This document shows, piece by piece, positions 19,909 through 28,126 of a stretch of DNA of 64,000 nt. The translations under genes were made by a program, and so were the position numbers. The notes under the pieces were generated by a model. The model made no database searches, had not been told where the DNA came from, and saw only the letters and a list, made by a program, of their open reading frames with translations. The stretch comes from Rhodoblastus sp963710275 (GTDB taxonomy: Bacteria; Pseudomonadota; Alphaproteobacteria; Rhizobiales; Beijerinckiaceae). The stretch lies in the NCBI GenBank assembly GCA_963710275.1, contig CAVPZS010000008.1, positions 1,488,001-1,552,000 of the forward strand. The letters are read 5' to 3'. Each line of letters begins with the position of its first letter. The stretch's first letter is position 1.

Positions 19909-20658
19909 ATGGATTGCGCCTTGACCGACACGCCCCTCCCGAACCAGCCTTCGCCGGCGCCGCCGCCTGGTCCTCTCGACGCGTTTTATTATCTGCATGG
20001 CGCCGGCGGCAATGCCGGACCAATCAACGGCTTCGCCGTCAAAGCGATGATCGAGAGCGGCGCCGCCGATGCGCAAACGCTGGTCGCGAAGGTCGGCGAC
20101 ACTCAATGGACCGCTCTCGGCGCGGTTCCCGTCTTCGCCGCCCTGCTGCGCCCGCCCGCGGCCCCCGGCCCGCAGTACGCCGGCCCGCAATACGCAGGTC
20201 CGCAATACGCAGGCCCGCAACCCGTCGCGACCGGCGCCGTCCGGCTCTACGCGGGATTCTGGCTGCGCCTCGCCGCCTATCTGCTCGACGCGGTGATTCT
20301 CTCCGTGGGCTCCGGCATGGTCGGCTTCGTCCTTGGCCTCGTTGCGGTCGTCGCCACCGGAAGGGTCCTCGATCCCGTAGTCGGCGGCCTTGTCGGCTTT
20401 GTCCTCGCCGTCGCCTATTATGTCTATTTTACCCAGGGAAAATGGCAGGCGACGCCGGGCAAGCGCCTGCTCGGCATTTATATCGTCCGCACCGATGGCG
20501 CGCGCATTTCGGCCGGGCTCGGCCTCGGCCGCTACCTCTGCTATATTATTTCCGGCCTGCCTTTCCTGATCGGCTTCATGATGATCGGCTGGACCGGGGA
20601 GAAGACCGGCCTGCACGACCTGATTTGCGATACGCGCGTGGCGTTCGGCAAGCTGTGA
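19909..20658 (+). CDS. GYF-domain and RDD-family membrane protein
   Basis: Of 249 residues, positions 25-80 form a GYF_2-like domain (AFYYLHGAGGNAGPINGFAV, TLVAKVGDTQWTALG). A GPQYA linker repeated three times follows, then an RDD domain with three to four membrane helices. The RDD signature Arg-Asp-Asp is seen as WLRLAAYLLDAVIL near residue 122, and the conserved TPGKRLLGIYIV lies in the loop. RDD proteins are small inner-membrane proteins, some linked to ion or compatible-solute transport, and this fusion type is widespread but uncharacterised. It is divergent from ileS. Whether ATG 19909 is the true start is uncertain because no clear ribosome site precedes it. Confidence 0.85.
   Translation: MDCALTDTPLPNQPSPAPPPGPLDAFYYLHGAGGNAGPINGFAVKAMIESGAADAQTLVAKVGDTQWTALGAVPVFAALLRPPAAPGPQYAGPQYAGPQYAGPQPVATGAVRLYAGFWLRLAAYLLDAVILSVGSGMVGFVLGLVAVVATGRVLDPVVGGLVGFVLAVAYYVYFTQGKWQATPGKRLLGIYIVRTDGARISAGLGLGRYLCYIISGLPFLIGFMMIGWTGEKTGLHDLICDTRVAFGKL
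20172..20222 (+). repeat. Tandem repeat encoding GPQYA
   Basis: Three to four copies of a 15-base unit (GGCCCGCAATACGCA with small changes) encode the linker between the GYF and RDD domains. The repeat is in frame, so copy-number change would alter only linker length. Confidence 0.85.
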
Positions 20659-20668
20659 CGCTCGTCCC

Positions 20669-21592
20669 TCAGCGCGCAGGCTTTCGCGCGGTCGTCTCGC
20701 GCAGGTGCTGCAGCAGCCAGCGTCCCGCCGGCCCCGGCGGCGTGACGCGCCTGTAGGCGGCGCAGAGCGGCAGGGCGATGGAATCATCGGAAGCGGGGCC
20801 GTCGACCGGGGTGAAAATCCGCTGCAGCCGCCCCGCCTGCAAATCCTCGGCGACCAGATGCTCGGGCATGCTCCCCCAGCCGAGCCCGGCCTTCAGCATG
20901 GCGTGCTTGGCGCCGAGATCGGCGAGGCGCCAGGTCTGGGCGGAGAGCACGCCATAGTCGCGGTCGCCGGTGAGGGTCGAGCGGTCGGTGACGACGAGCT
21001 GAACCTGGCTGCGCAGATCCTCGCGCGTCACCGGCTGCGGCAGTTGCGCGAGGGCGTGGCAGGGCGCGGCCACATGGATCAGCCTGATGTCGAGCAGGTT
21101 CATCAGGATCAAGGGCTCGAACTGGCTGGTCTGCGCTATCAGCAGCCCGAAGGCGCAGACGCCCTCCAGCACCATTTCGGTGGCGGCGCCCAGCGATTCC
21201 ACATAAAGGCGCGGCGGCACAGTAGGAAATTGCGCGCCGAAGGCCCGCAGCGCCTCCATCAGCACGTCCATCGGAAACAAGGCGTCGACCACCAGGGTCA
21301 GCTCCGGCTCCAGCCCCTCGGCGATCCCCTGCGCCTGGTCGCAGAACAGCCGCAACTCCTCGGCGATCAGCCGCGCGCGGGGCAGCAGGCTGCGGCCGGC
21401 CTCGGTCAGGCTGGCGCGATAGGCGCCCCGGTCGAACAGTTCGGCGCCAAGCTGTTCCTCCAGCCGTTGCACCGCATAGGTCACCGCCGATTGCGCGCGG
21501 TTGAGCCGGCGCGCCGCGCCGGAAAAACTGCCCTCCTCGACCACGGCAAGCATGACCTGCAATTGATCGAAGGTGGGATGTGGCCCGGCCAT
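20669..21592 (-). CDS. LysR-family transcriptional regulator
   Basis: The 307-residue protein opens with a winged helix-turn-helix: FDQLQVMLAVVEEGSFSGAA, RRLNRAQSAVTYAVQRLEEQ, then LGAELFDRGAYRASLTEAG. The C-terminal periplasmic-binding-type sensor domain is complete but gives no ligand clue. The stop is ten bases from the convergent GYF-RDD gene. Upstream on the same strand is pntB, 79 bases away, so it might be co-transcribed with or regulate the transhydrogenase genes; a classic divergent target is absent. Confidence 0.9.
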   Translation of the reverse strand: MAGPHPTFDQLQVMLAVVEEGSFSGAARRLNRAQSAVTYAVQRLEEQLGAELFDRGAYRASLTEAGRSLLPRARLIAEELRLFCDQAQGIAEGLEPELTLVVDALFPMDVLMEALRAFGAQFPTVPPRLYVESLGAATEMVLEGVCAFGLLIAQTSQFEPLILMNLLDIRLIHVAAPCHALAQLPQPVTREDLRSQVQLVVTDRSTLTGDRDYGVLSAQTWRLADLGAKHAMLKAGLGWGSMPEHLVAEDLQAGRLQRIFTPVDGPASDDSIALPLCAAYRRVTPPGPAGRWLLQHLRETTARKPAR

Positions 21593-21671
21593 GAGACAGT
21601 CTCTAAAGAAAAAGGGCGCGGCCAGCCGCCGCGCCCTGCAGGATAGCTTTTGAAGGCGGCAAGCGCCACGC

Positions 21672-23072
21672 TCAGTGCGACGAGGCCTTGAGGATGTTTT
21701 CCACCACCTTCTTGGCGTCGCCGAACAGCATCATCGTATTGTCGCGGAAGAACAGCTCGTTTTCCACGCCGGCATAGCCGGAGCTCATGCCGCGCTTGAT
21801 GAACATCACGGTCTTGGCCTTTTCGACGTCGAGCACCGGCATGCCGTAGATCGGCGAGGCCTTGTCGGTCTTGGCCGCCGGGTTGGTCACGTCATTGGCG
21901 CCGATCACGAAGGCCACGTCGGCCTGGGCGAATTCGGAATTGATGTCCTCGAGTTCGAACACTTCGTCATACGGGACATTGGCTTCCGCCAGCAGCACGT
22001 TCATGTGGCCGGGCATGCGGCCCGCCACCGGATGGATGGCGTATTTGACGTCGACGCCTTCCTTCTTGAGCATGTCGGCCATTTCTCGCAGCGCGTGCTG
22101 GGCCTGCGCCACCGCCATGCCATAGCCCGGCACGATGATGACTTTTGAGCTGTTCTGCAGGATGTAGGCGGCGTCGTCGGGCGAGCCCTGCTTGACGGGC
22201 CGCGTCTCGACCGCGCCGGCGACCGCCGAGGTCTCGCCGCCGAAGCCGCCGAGGATGACGGAGATGAAGGAGCGGTTCATGCCCTTGCACATGATGTAGG
22301 ACAGGATCGCGCCCGAGGAGCCGACCAGCGCCCCGGTGATGATCAGGGCCAGATTGCCGAGCGTGAAGCCGATGCCCGCCGCCGCCCATCCGGAATAGGA
22401 GTTCAGCATCGAGATGACCACCGGCATGTCGGCGCCGCCGATCGGCACGATCAGCAGCACGCCGAGCGCCAGCGACACCAGCACGATCAGCAGGAACAGG
22501 AAGGACGATCCCGTGCCGTAAAAGCCTGCGATGAACAGCACCAGCGCCACGGCGAGGGCGATGTTGATCGCATGGCGCTGCGGCAGCATGATCGGCTTGC
22601 CCGACATGCGGCCGTCGAGCTTCAGGAACGCGATGATCGAGCCGGTGAAGGTGAGCGCGCCGATCGCCGCGCCGAGCGACATCTCGATCAGGCTGGCCTG
22701 GTGGATATGGCCCGGCTCGCCGATGCCGAAGGCCTGCGGCGCGAATAGCGCGCCCGCCGCCACCAGCACGGCGGCGAGGCCGACCAGCGAGTGGAAGAAG
22801 GCCACCAGCTGCGGCATCTTGGTCATTTCGATGCGCCGCGCCAGCACGGCGCCGAAGCCGCCGCCGATGCCGACGCCGAAGATCACCAGCAGCCAGCCGC
22901 CGAAGCCGGACGGCGCCTTCAGCGCCAGCGTCGTGACGATGGCGATCGCCATGCCGATCATGCCGAACAGGTTGCCCTGACGCGACGTGGTGGGATGCGA
23001 CAGGCCGCGCAGCGCGAAGATGAACAGCACGCCGGAGACGAGATAGAGAAGGGCCGCGAGATTGACGTTCAT
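21672..23072 (-). CDS. pntB: NAD(P) transhydrogenase subunit beta
   Basis: It carries the NADP(H)-binding domain III and most membrane helices of the proton-pumping transhydrogenase, which makes NADPH from NADH at the cost of proton-motive force. Nine or so hydrophobic segments fill residues 1-260. The C-terminal domain has VIIVPGYGMAVAQAQHALRE, the family NADP-binding glycine motif, then YAIHPVAGRMPGHMNVLLAE and GANDVTNPAA. Length (466) is normal. It ends the pntA1-pntA2-pntB set, five bases after pntA2. Confidence 0.96.
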   Translation of the reverse strand: MNVNLAALLYLVSGVLFIFALRGLSHPTTSRQGNLFGMIGMAIAIVTTLALKAPSGFGGWLLVIFGVGIGGGFGAVLARRIEMTKMPQLVAFFHSLVGLAAVLVAAGALFAPQAFGIGEPGHIHQASLIEMSLGAAIGALTFTGSIIAFLKLDGRMSGKPIMLPQRHAINIALAVALVLFIAGFYGTGSSFLFLLIVLVSLALGVLLIVPIGGADMPVVISMLNSYSGWAAAGIGFTLGNLALIITGALVGSSGAILSYIMCKGMNRSFISVILGGFGGETSAVAGAVETRPVKQGSPDDAAYILQNSSKVIIVPGYGMAVAQAQHALREMADMLKKEGVDVKYAIHPVAGRMPGHMNVLLAEANVPYDEVFELEDINSEFAQADVAFVIGANDVTNPAAKTDKASPIYGMPVLDVEKAKTVMFIKRGMSSGYAGVENELFFRDNTMMLFGDAKKVVENILKASSH

Positions 23073-23077
23073 GGACC

Positions 23078-23524
23078 TCAGCCCTTCTTCTTGTACATGG
23101 CCAGCATGCGCTCGGTGACGAGGAAGCCGCCAAAAATGTTCACCGAGGCCAGGACCAGGGCGATGAAGCCGAAAATGCGCGCCCAGGCCGGCCCGCTGTC
23201 CAGCGCCCCGGCGCCGTCGACGCCGACCGAGAGCAGCGCGCCGACGACGATGACCGAGGAAATCGCGTTGGTGACCGACATCAGCGGCGTGTGCAGGGCC
23301 GGCGTCACCGACCAGACCACGTAATAGCCCACGAAGATCGCCAGCACGAAAATCGCGAGGCGGAACACGAAGGGATCGATCGCGCCGCCCGAGGCCGTAT
23401 GGGCCGCGGCGCCTGCCGCGGTCGCGACCTGGTCGGCGTAATTCTGTGCGGCGTCGGCGGCGGCGCGCGCGGCCGCTGCTGCGGCCTGGGCCCGATCGAC
23501 CAGAGTTTGTGCGTCAGTAGCCAT
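23078..23524 (-). CDS. pntAB: NAD(P) transhydrogenase subunit alpha part 2 (membrane segment)
   Basis: About 148 residues. After an Ala-rich N-terminal helix come three membrane segments, including FVFRLAIFVLAIFVGYYVVW and NIFGGFLVTERMLAMYKKKG, which match the C-terminal domain-II part of the alpha subunit. In alphaproteobacteria the alpha subunit is split into two genes, as here. The ATG at 23524 (MATDAQTL) is preferred over 23542. It sits between pntA1 (48-base gap) and pntB. Confidence 0.93.
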   Translation of the reverse strand: MATDAQTLVDRAQAAAAAARAAADAAQNYADQVATAAGAAAHTASGGAIDPFVFRLAIFVLAIFVGYYVVWSVTPALHTPLMSVTNAISSVIVVGALLSVGVDGAGALDSGPAWARIFGFIALVLASVNIFGGFLVTERMLAMYKKKG

Positions 23525-23572
23525 GGAAAACGCCCCTCTCATGGGCTCTTCAAAAGGTTTGGGAGAGCCTTG

Positions 23573-24709
23573 TCAGGCCGGCTGGAAATTCGGGTGGACG
23601 ACCGCTCCGTCGCGGGTCAGCAGCGTCGCCTTGACCAGTTCGTCCTCGGGATCGATCTTGAGGGACTTCGTGTCCTTGTCGATCATGGTCTCGAGGAAGG
23701 CGAACAGGTTTTTCGCGTAAAGCTGCGACGCAGTGGCCGCGAGACGGCCGGCGACATTGAGATGGCCGATGATCTTCACGTCGTTTTCGGTGGTCACGAC
23801 CTCGCCCGGCTTCGACAGGGCGCAATTGCCGCCGCGCTCGACCGCCAGATCGATGATCACCGAACCGGGACGCATGGAGGCGACCATTTCTGCCGAAATC
23901 AGCTGCGGCGCCGGACGGCCCGGGATCAGCGCCGTGGTGACGACGATGTCCTGCTTGGCGATATGCGACGCCGTCAGCGCCGCCTGCTTGGCCTGATACT
24001 CCTTGGACATTTCCTTCGCGTAGCCGCCCGCGGTCTGCGCCTGCTTGAACTCGTCGTCCTCGACGGCCAAAAATTTCGCGCCGAGCGATTCGACCTGTTC
24101 CTTGGTGGCCGGGCGCACGTCGGTGGCGGTGACGACGCCGCCGAGGCGGCGCGCCGTCGCAATGGCCTGCAGGCCGGCGACGCCGACGCCCATGATGAAG
24201 ATCTTCGCCGCGGGCACCGTGCCCGCCGCCGTCATCATCATCGGAATGGCGCGGCCATATTCGGCCGCGGCTTCGAGCACGGCGCGGTAGCCGGCGAGAT
24301 TGGCCTGCGACGACAGCACGTCCATCACCTGCGCGCGGGTGATGCGCGGCATCAGCTCCATGGCGAAGGCCCTGACGCCCGCGCCCGCCAGGGATTGCAG
24401 CGCCTCGTGCTGGCCATAGGGGTCCATGATGGCGAGCACGGCGGCGCCCGGAGCGACGCCGGCCAACGCGGCGGGATCGGGACGGCGGACCGCCAGCACC
24501 ACCTCGGCGCCGGCCACGGTGGCGGCGGCGTCGGGCGCGATGGTCGCGCCGGCCTTCTCGAAATCGGCGTCGGTCAGGCCGGAGCCCTTGCCGGCGCCGG
24601 CTTGGACGACGACCTCGCCGCCGAGCGCCGTCAGCTTCTTGACGGTCTCCGGCGTCGCCGCGACGCGCGCTTCATTGGCGGCTGTCTCAGTGGGAACGGC
24701 AATGCGCAT
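23573..24709 (-). CDS. pntAA: NAD(P) transhydrogenase subunit alpha part 1 (NAD-binding)
   Basis: This soluble domain I binds NAD(H). It opens MRIAVPTETAANEARVAATP, the alanine dehydrogenase/PNT N-terminal domain. The Rossmann motif is in IFIMGVGVAGLQAIATARRL, and the mobile-loop region IVVTTALIPGRPAPQLI is present. At 378 residues it has the length of the split-alpha form. A GGAG element lies six bases before the ATG at 24709. It is first in the pnt operon. Confidence 0.96.
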   Translation of the reverse strand: MRIAVPTETAANEARVAATPETVKKLTALGGEVVVQAGAGKGSGLTDADFEKAGATIAPDAAATVAGAEVVLAVRRPDPAALAGVAPGAAVLAIMDPYGQHEALQSLAGAGVRAFAMELMPRITRAQVMDVLSSQANLAGYRAVLEAAAEYGRAIPMMMTAAGTVPAAKIFIMGVGVAGLQAIATARRLGGVVTATDVRPATKEQVESLGAKFLAVEDDEFKQAQTAGGYAKEMSKEYQAKQAALTASHIAKQDIVVTTALIPGRPAPQLISAEMVASMRPGSVIIDLAVERGGNCALSKPGEVVTTENDVKIIGHLNVAGRLAATASQLYAKNLFAFLETMIDKDTKSLKIDPEDELVKATLLTRDGAVVHPNFQPA

Positions 24710-24778
24710 GAAAAACTCCAGGCAGCCCGCGCGGCGCGCGGGTTCGAGGTTGCGCGCGGGCGCGCTATTTGCGGGGGA

Positions 24779-24940
24779 TCAGAGCGTGAGGAAGGCCAGA
24801 AGCAGGACAGCCAGAATGACCGAGATCGTTCCCCATTTGAGGAGCGAGGTAAACAGGTGGTAGGTCGCGAGATGCGCCTCATAGTCCATGTCGGGATGGC
24901 CAAGCCCCTGGTTATCCGCAGTCATCTGATCCGTCGACAT
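24779..24940 (-). CDS. aa3-type cytochrome c oxidase subunit IV-like small membrane protein
   Basis: The product has about 53 residues: a short hydrophilic head, MDYEAHLATYHLFTSLLKWG, then one membrane helix to the end (TISVILAVLLLAFLTL). The H-x3-TY-x2-F-x4-KWG pattern is that of the small alphaproteobacterial aa3 oxidase subunit IV. The start may be ATG 24940 or 24952; both have purine-rich leaders. It lies 69 bases before pntA1 on the same strand, away from other oxidase genes. Orphan copies beside pnt genes occur in related genomes, and its role there is not established. Confidence 0.82.
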   Translation of the reverse strand: MSTDQMTADNQGLGHPDMDYEAHLATYHLFTSLLKWGTISVILAVLLLAFLTL

Positions 24941-25114
24941 GTCCCTCTCCATCGCTTCCGGGCCCCTTTGGTTTTTCGGGCCTTGTTTTCCTTTTTCCCA
25001 AAAGGTCAGGCCCAAGGCAAGTGTTATAAGGTCGAGACCTCGCTTGAGCCTCCCTTTCGGCAAAATCGGTCTCGACGGCGCTTCCGGACCGATTTATGGC
25101 ACATTCCCGCCGCG

Positions 25115-25193
25115 AACGCGCGCAGGCTCATGGAAATGTGATCTCCAGCGCGTTTTTCACGCGAAACCGAATTTGCATCGCTTGAAAACGCTC
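25115..25193 (-). repeat. Intergenic repeat-like element after the AarF-family gene stop
   Basis: On the minus strand it starts at the TAG of the kinase gene and reads GCGTTTTCAAGCGATGCAAA, then CGGTTTCGCGTGAAAAACGCG, with a GCGTTTTTCACGC near-hairpin. It shares GCGTTTTCAA and a CGGTTT-GCG-AAAA block with the elements after the mtnP and M16 stops, but in another order, so it may be a related family rather than the same repeat. Confidence 0.45.
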
Positions 25194-26549
25194 CTAAAGC
25201 CCCACCTGCGCCAGAATGTCGCGCTGGCGCGCCGCCAGGGCGTCAACCTCGAAATCCTCCAGCGCCTGTTCGAACAGCCGGTGGAAATTCAGCCGCGCCG
25301 CCAGATGCAGGAAGGCGCCGCCGAGGCCGATCGCCGCGCGGTCCATGAACACGAATTCGCGCGGAATCCGCACCGGCCCCTTGGCGCGCAATTGACGGTG
25401 GACCTCCGCGGCCTCCGCCCGGCCATAGGCGCCGGCGGAAACGCCGTCGGCGATGGTGCGGGTCCGGTCGTCGAGCAAGGGCCCGAGGATGAAGCGCGCC
25501 CATAGCGTCAGGACCTCGACCAGGTCGCGGGTGAGGCCGCGAAAGCCCCAGATCTCGAAGGCCTGCGCGACCTCGTCGCGATTTTCCCGCAGCAAGCCCC
25601 GATAAAGCTGGACCACGCCTCCGACAAAACCCGCGGGAAAGATGCGGATGCAGCCGTAATCGAGCAGGTTGATCCCCGAGGCGACGCCGCCTTCGCGAAA
25701 AACCGTATAATTGCCGAGATGCGGATCGCCGTGGATGACGCCAAAGCGCGCGAAAGGCGCCCACCAGGCGTTGAAGATCGCCCTGGCGACCGCGTTGCGC
25801 TCCGCCTCCGGCGCGCCGACGAGATCGAGCACCTTGCCGCCGTCGAGCCAGTCGAGGGTCAGAAGCCGCCCGGTCGACAGGTTTGCATGGACGGCGGGGA
25901 CGCGCACTTCGGGGCGCTCCGCCAGCATGAGCCTGTAAAGCGCGGCGTGGCGGGCCTCGCGCTCATAGTCCAGCTCCTCGCGCAGCCGGTCCGCGACCTC
26001 CTGCGCTGCGTCGCCGGCGTCGATCGCCGGATCGAGCCGGCGATGCAGCGACAGCGCGAAATCGAGCTGGGCCAGATCGGCCTCCACCGCCGAGGCCATA
26101 TCGGGATATTGCAGCTTGCAGGCGACGTCGACGCCTTGCAGCGTCGTGGCGCGATGGACCTGCCCGAGCGAAGCGGCGGCGGCGGGATGCAGGTCGAAGA
26201 CCGAGAATTTCGTCCGCCAGTCCGCGCCGAGTTCGGCGACCATCCGGCGCTTGACGAAGCTTGCTCCCATCGGCGGGGCCTCGCTTTGCAGAGTGGCCAG
26301 CGCCTCCGCGTAATCGGCGGGGAGCGCCTCGGGAATCGTGGCGATGAGCTGCGCCGCCTTCATCAATGGTCCCTTCAGCCCGCCGAGCGCGCGGGCCAGC
26401 GCCAGGGCGTCGCCGTCGCCGCCGTTCCCAAAACCCCGGCCGAACAGGCGGCCGCCGGCGAGGCGCGCGGCGAAACCGCCCGCCTGCGCCCCCACCGCCA
26501 GATAGCGCGCGGCGCGGGCGGAAAAGCGGTTGGCTTCATCATCCTTCAT
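25194..26549 (-). CDS. ABC1/AarF/UbiB-family kinase-like protein
   Basis: The 451-residue protein has the atypical-kinase motifs of the family: the KGPLMKAAQL segment (KxGQ region), AAASLGQVHRA for the Ala-rich nucleotide loop, CKLQYPD with the Lys, HGDPHLGNY as the catalytic loop and LLDYGCIR as the metal-binding Asp. UbiB-type members support ubiquinone or other lipid metabolism, and their exact reaction is debated. No C-terminal membrane pair is seen, unlike classical UbiB. It follows the PEBP gene by 67 bases on the same strand and may be the last gene of the monooxygenase operon. Confidence 0.88.
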   Translation of the reverse strand: MKDDEANRFSARAARYLAVGAQAGGFAARLAGGRLFGRGFGNGGDGDALALARALGGLKGPLMKAAQLIATIPEALPADYAEALATLQSEAPPMGASFVKRRMVAELGADWRTKFSVFDLHPAAAASLGQVHRATTLQGVDVACKLQYPDMASAVEADLAQLDFALSLHRRLDPAIDAGDAAQEVADRLREELDYEREARHAALYRLMLAERPEVRVPAVHANLSTGRLLTLDWLDGGKVLDLVGAPEAERNAVARAIFNAWWAPFARFGVIHGDPHLGNYTVFREGGVASGINLLDYGCIRIFPAGFVGGVVQLYRGLLRENRDEVAQAFEIWGFRGLTRDLVEVLTLWARFILGPLLDDRTRTIADGVSAGAYGRAEAAEVHRQLRAKGPVRIPREFVFMDRAAIGLGGAFLHLAARLNFHRLFEQALEDFEVDALAARQRDILAQVGL

Positions 26550-26616
26550 TTTTTAAAACCCCTCGCATCGGCCCGGCGTCGGCTTCGCTCCTGGCCGGGC
26601 CGCCAGGGGCCGGCCG

Positions 26617-27171
26617 TCAGCGCCCGTAGGTCGCGATAAAACCGGCCTTGTCGAGCGCGTTCCTGGCGACGATCGCCTCCGCTTGCGCGGCGGTGGCGTT
26701 GGAGGGCATGTCGACCCTGGCGCTTTTCAGCGCATAGACGGTGAAATGATAGTGATGCGGCTTGTCGCCCTTCGGCGGACAAGGTCCGCCATAGGCTGCG
26801 ACGCCGAAATCGGTCGCGATCTGCGCCGCGCCTGCGGGCAGGCTCTCGCCATGCGCGCCAACTTCCTCGGGCAATCCTTCGGTCGTTGCGGGCAGGTCAT
26901 AGACAAACCAGTGCCAGAATCCCAAGCCGCCGCGCGCGTCGGGGTCATGCACCAGAACGGCGAAGCTTTTCGCGCCCGCGGGCGGCGCCGACCAGTGCAG
27001 GGCCGGCGACAGGTTCAAGCCGTCGCAGCCATGCTGGTTGTAGACATGTTTGCTGGCGATCGTCCCGCCATCGGCGATATCGGGGCTGGTCAGCTCGAAC
27101 GAAAAAGCGCTTGCAGCCGACGCCGCGACCAGCGCCGTTGTCAAAAACCAGGATTGCAAGGATCTTGTCAT
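26617..27171 (-). CDS. YbhB/YbcL-type phosphatidylethanolamine-binding-like protein, exported
   Basis: A signal peptide (SWFLTTALVAASAASAFS) precedes a PEBP fold. Conserved parts are GLNLSPALHWSAPPAGAKSF, VLVHDPDARGGLGFWHW for the anion-binding DPD/H motif, and YGGPCPPKGDKPHHYHFTVY. It has 184 residues, normal for the family. Bacterial members are periplasmic or cytoplasmic and of unclear function. The ATG overlaps the hydrolase TGA (ATGA), so it is coupled to the preceding alpha/beta hydrolase gene. Confidence 0.92.
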   Translation of the reverse strand: MTRSLQSWFLTTALVAASAASAFSFELTSPDIADGGTIASKHVYNQHGCDGLNLSPALHWSAPPAGAKSFAVLVHDPDARGGLGFWHWFVYDLPATTEGLPEEVGAHGESLPAGAAQIATDFGVAAYGGPCPPKGDKPHHYHFTVYALKSARVDMPSNATAAQAEAIVARNALDKAGFIATYGR

Positions 27172-28124
27172 TGGACGCCTCCCTGGATGCGGCCGATCAT
27201 TTTCCGGATGAAATCCTCGACCACTTTCGGCTGGGTCACCGGCAACATATGGCCGCCGTCGACCATGGTCAGATTCGCCTCAGGCGCCTTGGCGCAAAAA
27301 TCCAGGCCCTGCGCCTTGGGGTCGATCACGACGTCGCCCTTGCCGAACAGGACGCCGACCGGCATCGCCAGCGCGGCGTATCGAGCGGACATCTCGCGCA
27401 TCTCGGGCGGAACCTCCGACAATTCGCGCGTGGCGGCGATGATCGCCGAGGGGCGGGTCGCCAGCAGCCCGCCGGCGCGGTTCCAGAATCGCAACGGCGT
27501 CGGATCGGGCGCAAAAACCCTGTCTCCCACATTGGCCGCCTGCAGCAGGGAAACGAGCGGCCCGAAAGTCCAGGCCATCAGCCAGAGCGCCAGCCTGGAT
27601 TTCATCAGGGCCGCCTTGAACGGCGACGGGACAGGATGGGTCAAGGGCGCGATCAGCGCCAGGCCGCCGAGCTTCTCGCCATGGCCGAGCGCCAGGGCCA
27701 GGACGACGGCGCCGCCGAGCGAATGACCGACAGCCAGCGGCTTTTTCAGCCCCAGCTGGTCGATGACCTTCGCCGCGATCTCGGCCTGCGCCTTCACTCC
27801 CTGCGACCTGGCCGCCTGCGAATAGCCGGAGCCGGGCCGGTCCATCATGACCACGCGGCGCTCGGGGAAGAGCGCGGCCAAAGCATAGGTGAAATGATTG
27901 AGCTGGCCGAGCATGCCATGAACCAGGAACAGCGGCGGCGCGCTCTGCCCCGGACTTTCGCCGCTGTCGACGACATGCAGGCGCAAGCCGTCGACCTCGA
28001 TGAACCGGCCCTGCGGCGGCGCCAGGCCCTCGAAGAAACGGCCGAGGGCGAAGTTGAACAGGATCAGCGCGACGACGGCAAGGACTATGAAAAAAACCAG
28101 TCCGAACAGGGAAAACAGAAACAT
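27168..28124 (-). CDS. Alpha/beta hydrolase with N-terminal membrane anchor
   Basis: Residues 1-25 form one membrane helix (FLFSLFGLVFFIVLAVVALI). The hydrolase core shows FLVHGMLGQLNHFTYALAAL for the oxyanion region, MMDRPGSGYSQ, and the nucleophile elbow VGHSLGGAVVLALAL with catalytic Ser. The Asp and His are probably in GKGDVVIDPKA and VDGGHMLPV. I prefer ATG 28124, which has GGAAG five bases upstream; a GTG at 28130 overlaps the monooxygenase stop. In a monooxygenase-SDR operon it could open the ester or lactone made by a Baeyer-Villiger reaction. That is inference. Confidence 0.9.
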   Translation of the reverse strand: MFLFSLFGLVFFIVLAVVALILFNFALGRFFEGLAPPQGRFIEVDGLRLHVVDSGESPGQSAPPLFLVHGMLGQLNHFTYALAALFPERRVVMMDRPGSGYSQAARSQGVKAQAEIAAKVIDQLGLKKPLAVGHSLGGAVVLALALGHGEKLGGLALIAPLTHPVPSPFKAALMKSRLALWLMAWTFGPLVSLLQAANVGDRVFAPDPTPLRFWNRAGGLLATRPSAIIAATRELSEVPPEMREMSARYAALAMPVGVLFGKGDVVIDPKAQGLDFCAKAPEANLTMVDGGHMLPVTQPKVVEDFIRKMIGRIQGGVQ

Positions 28125-28126
28125 GG

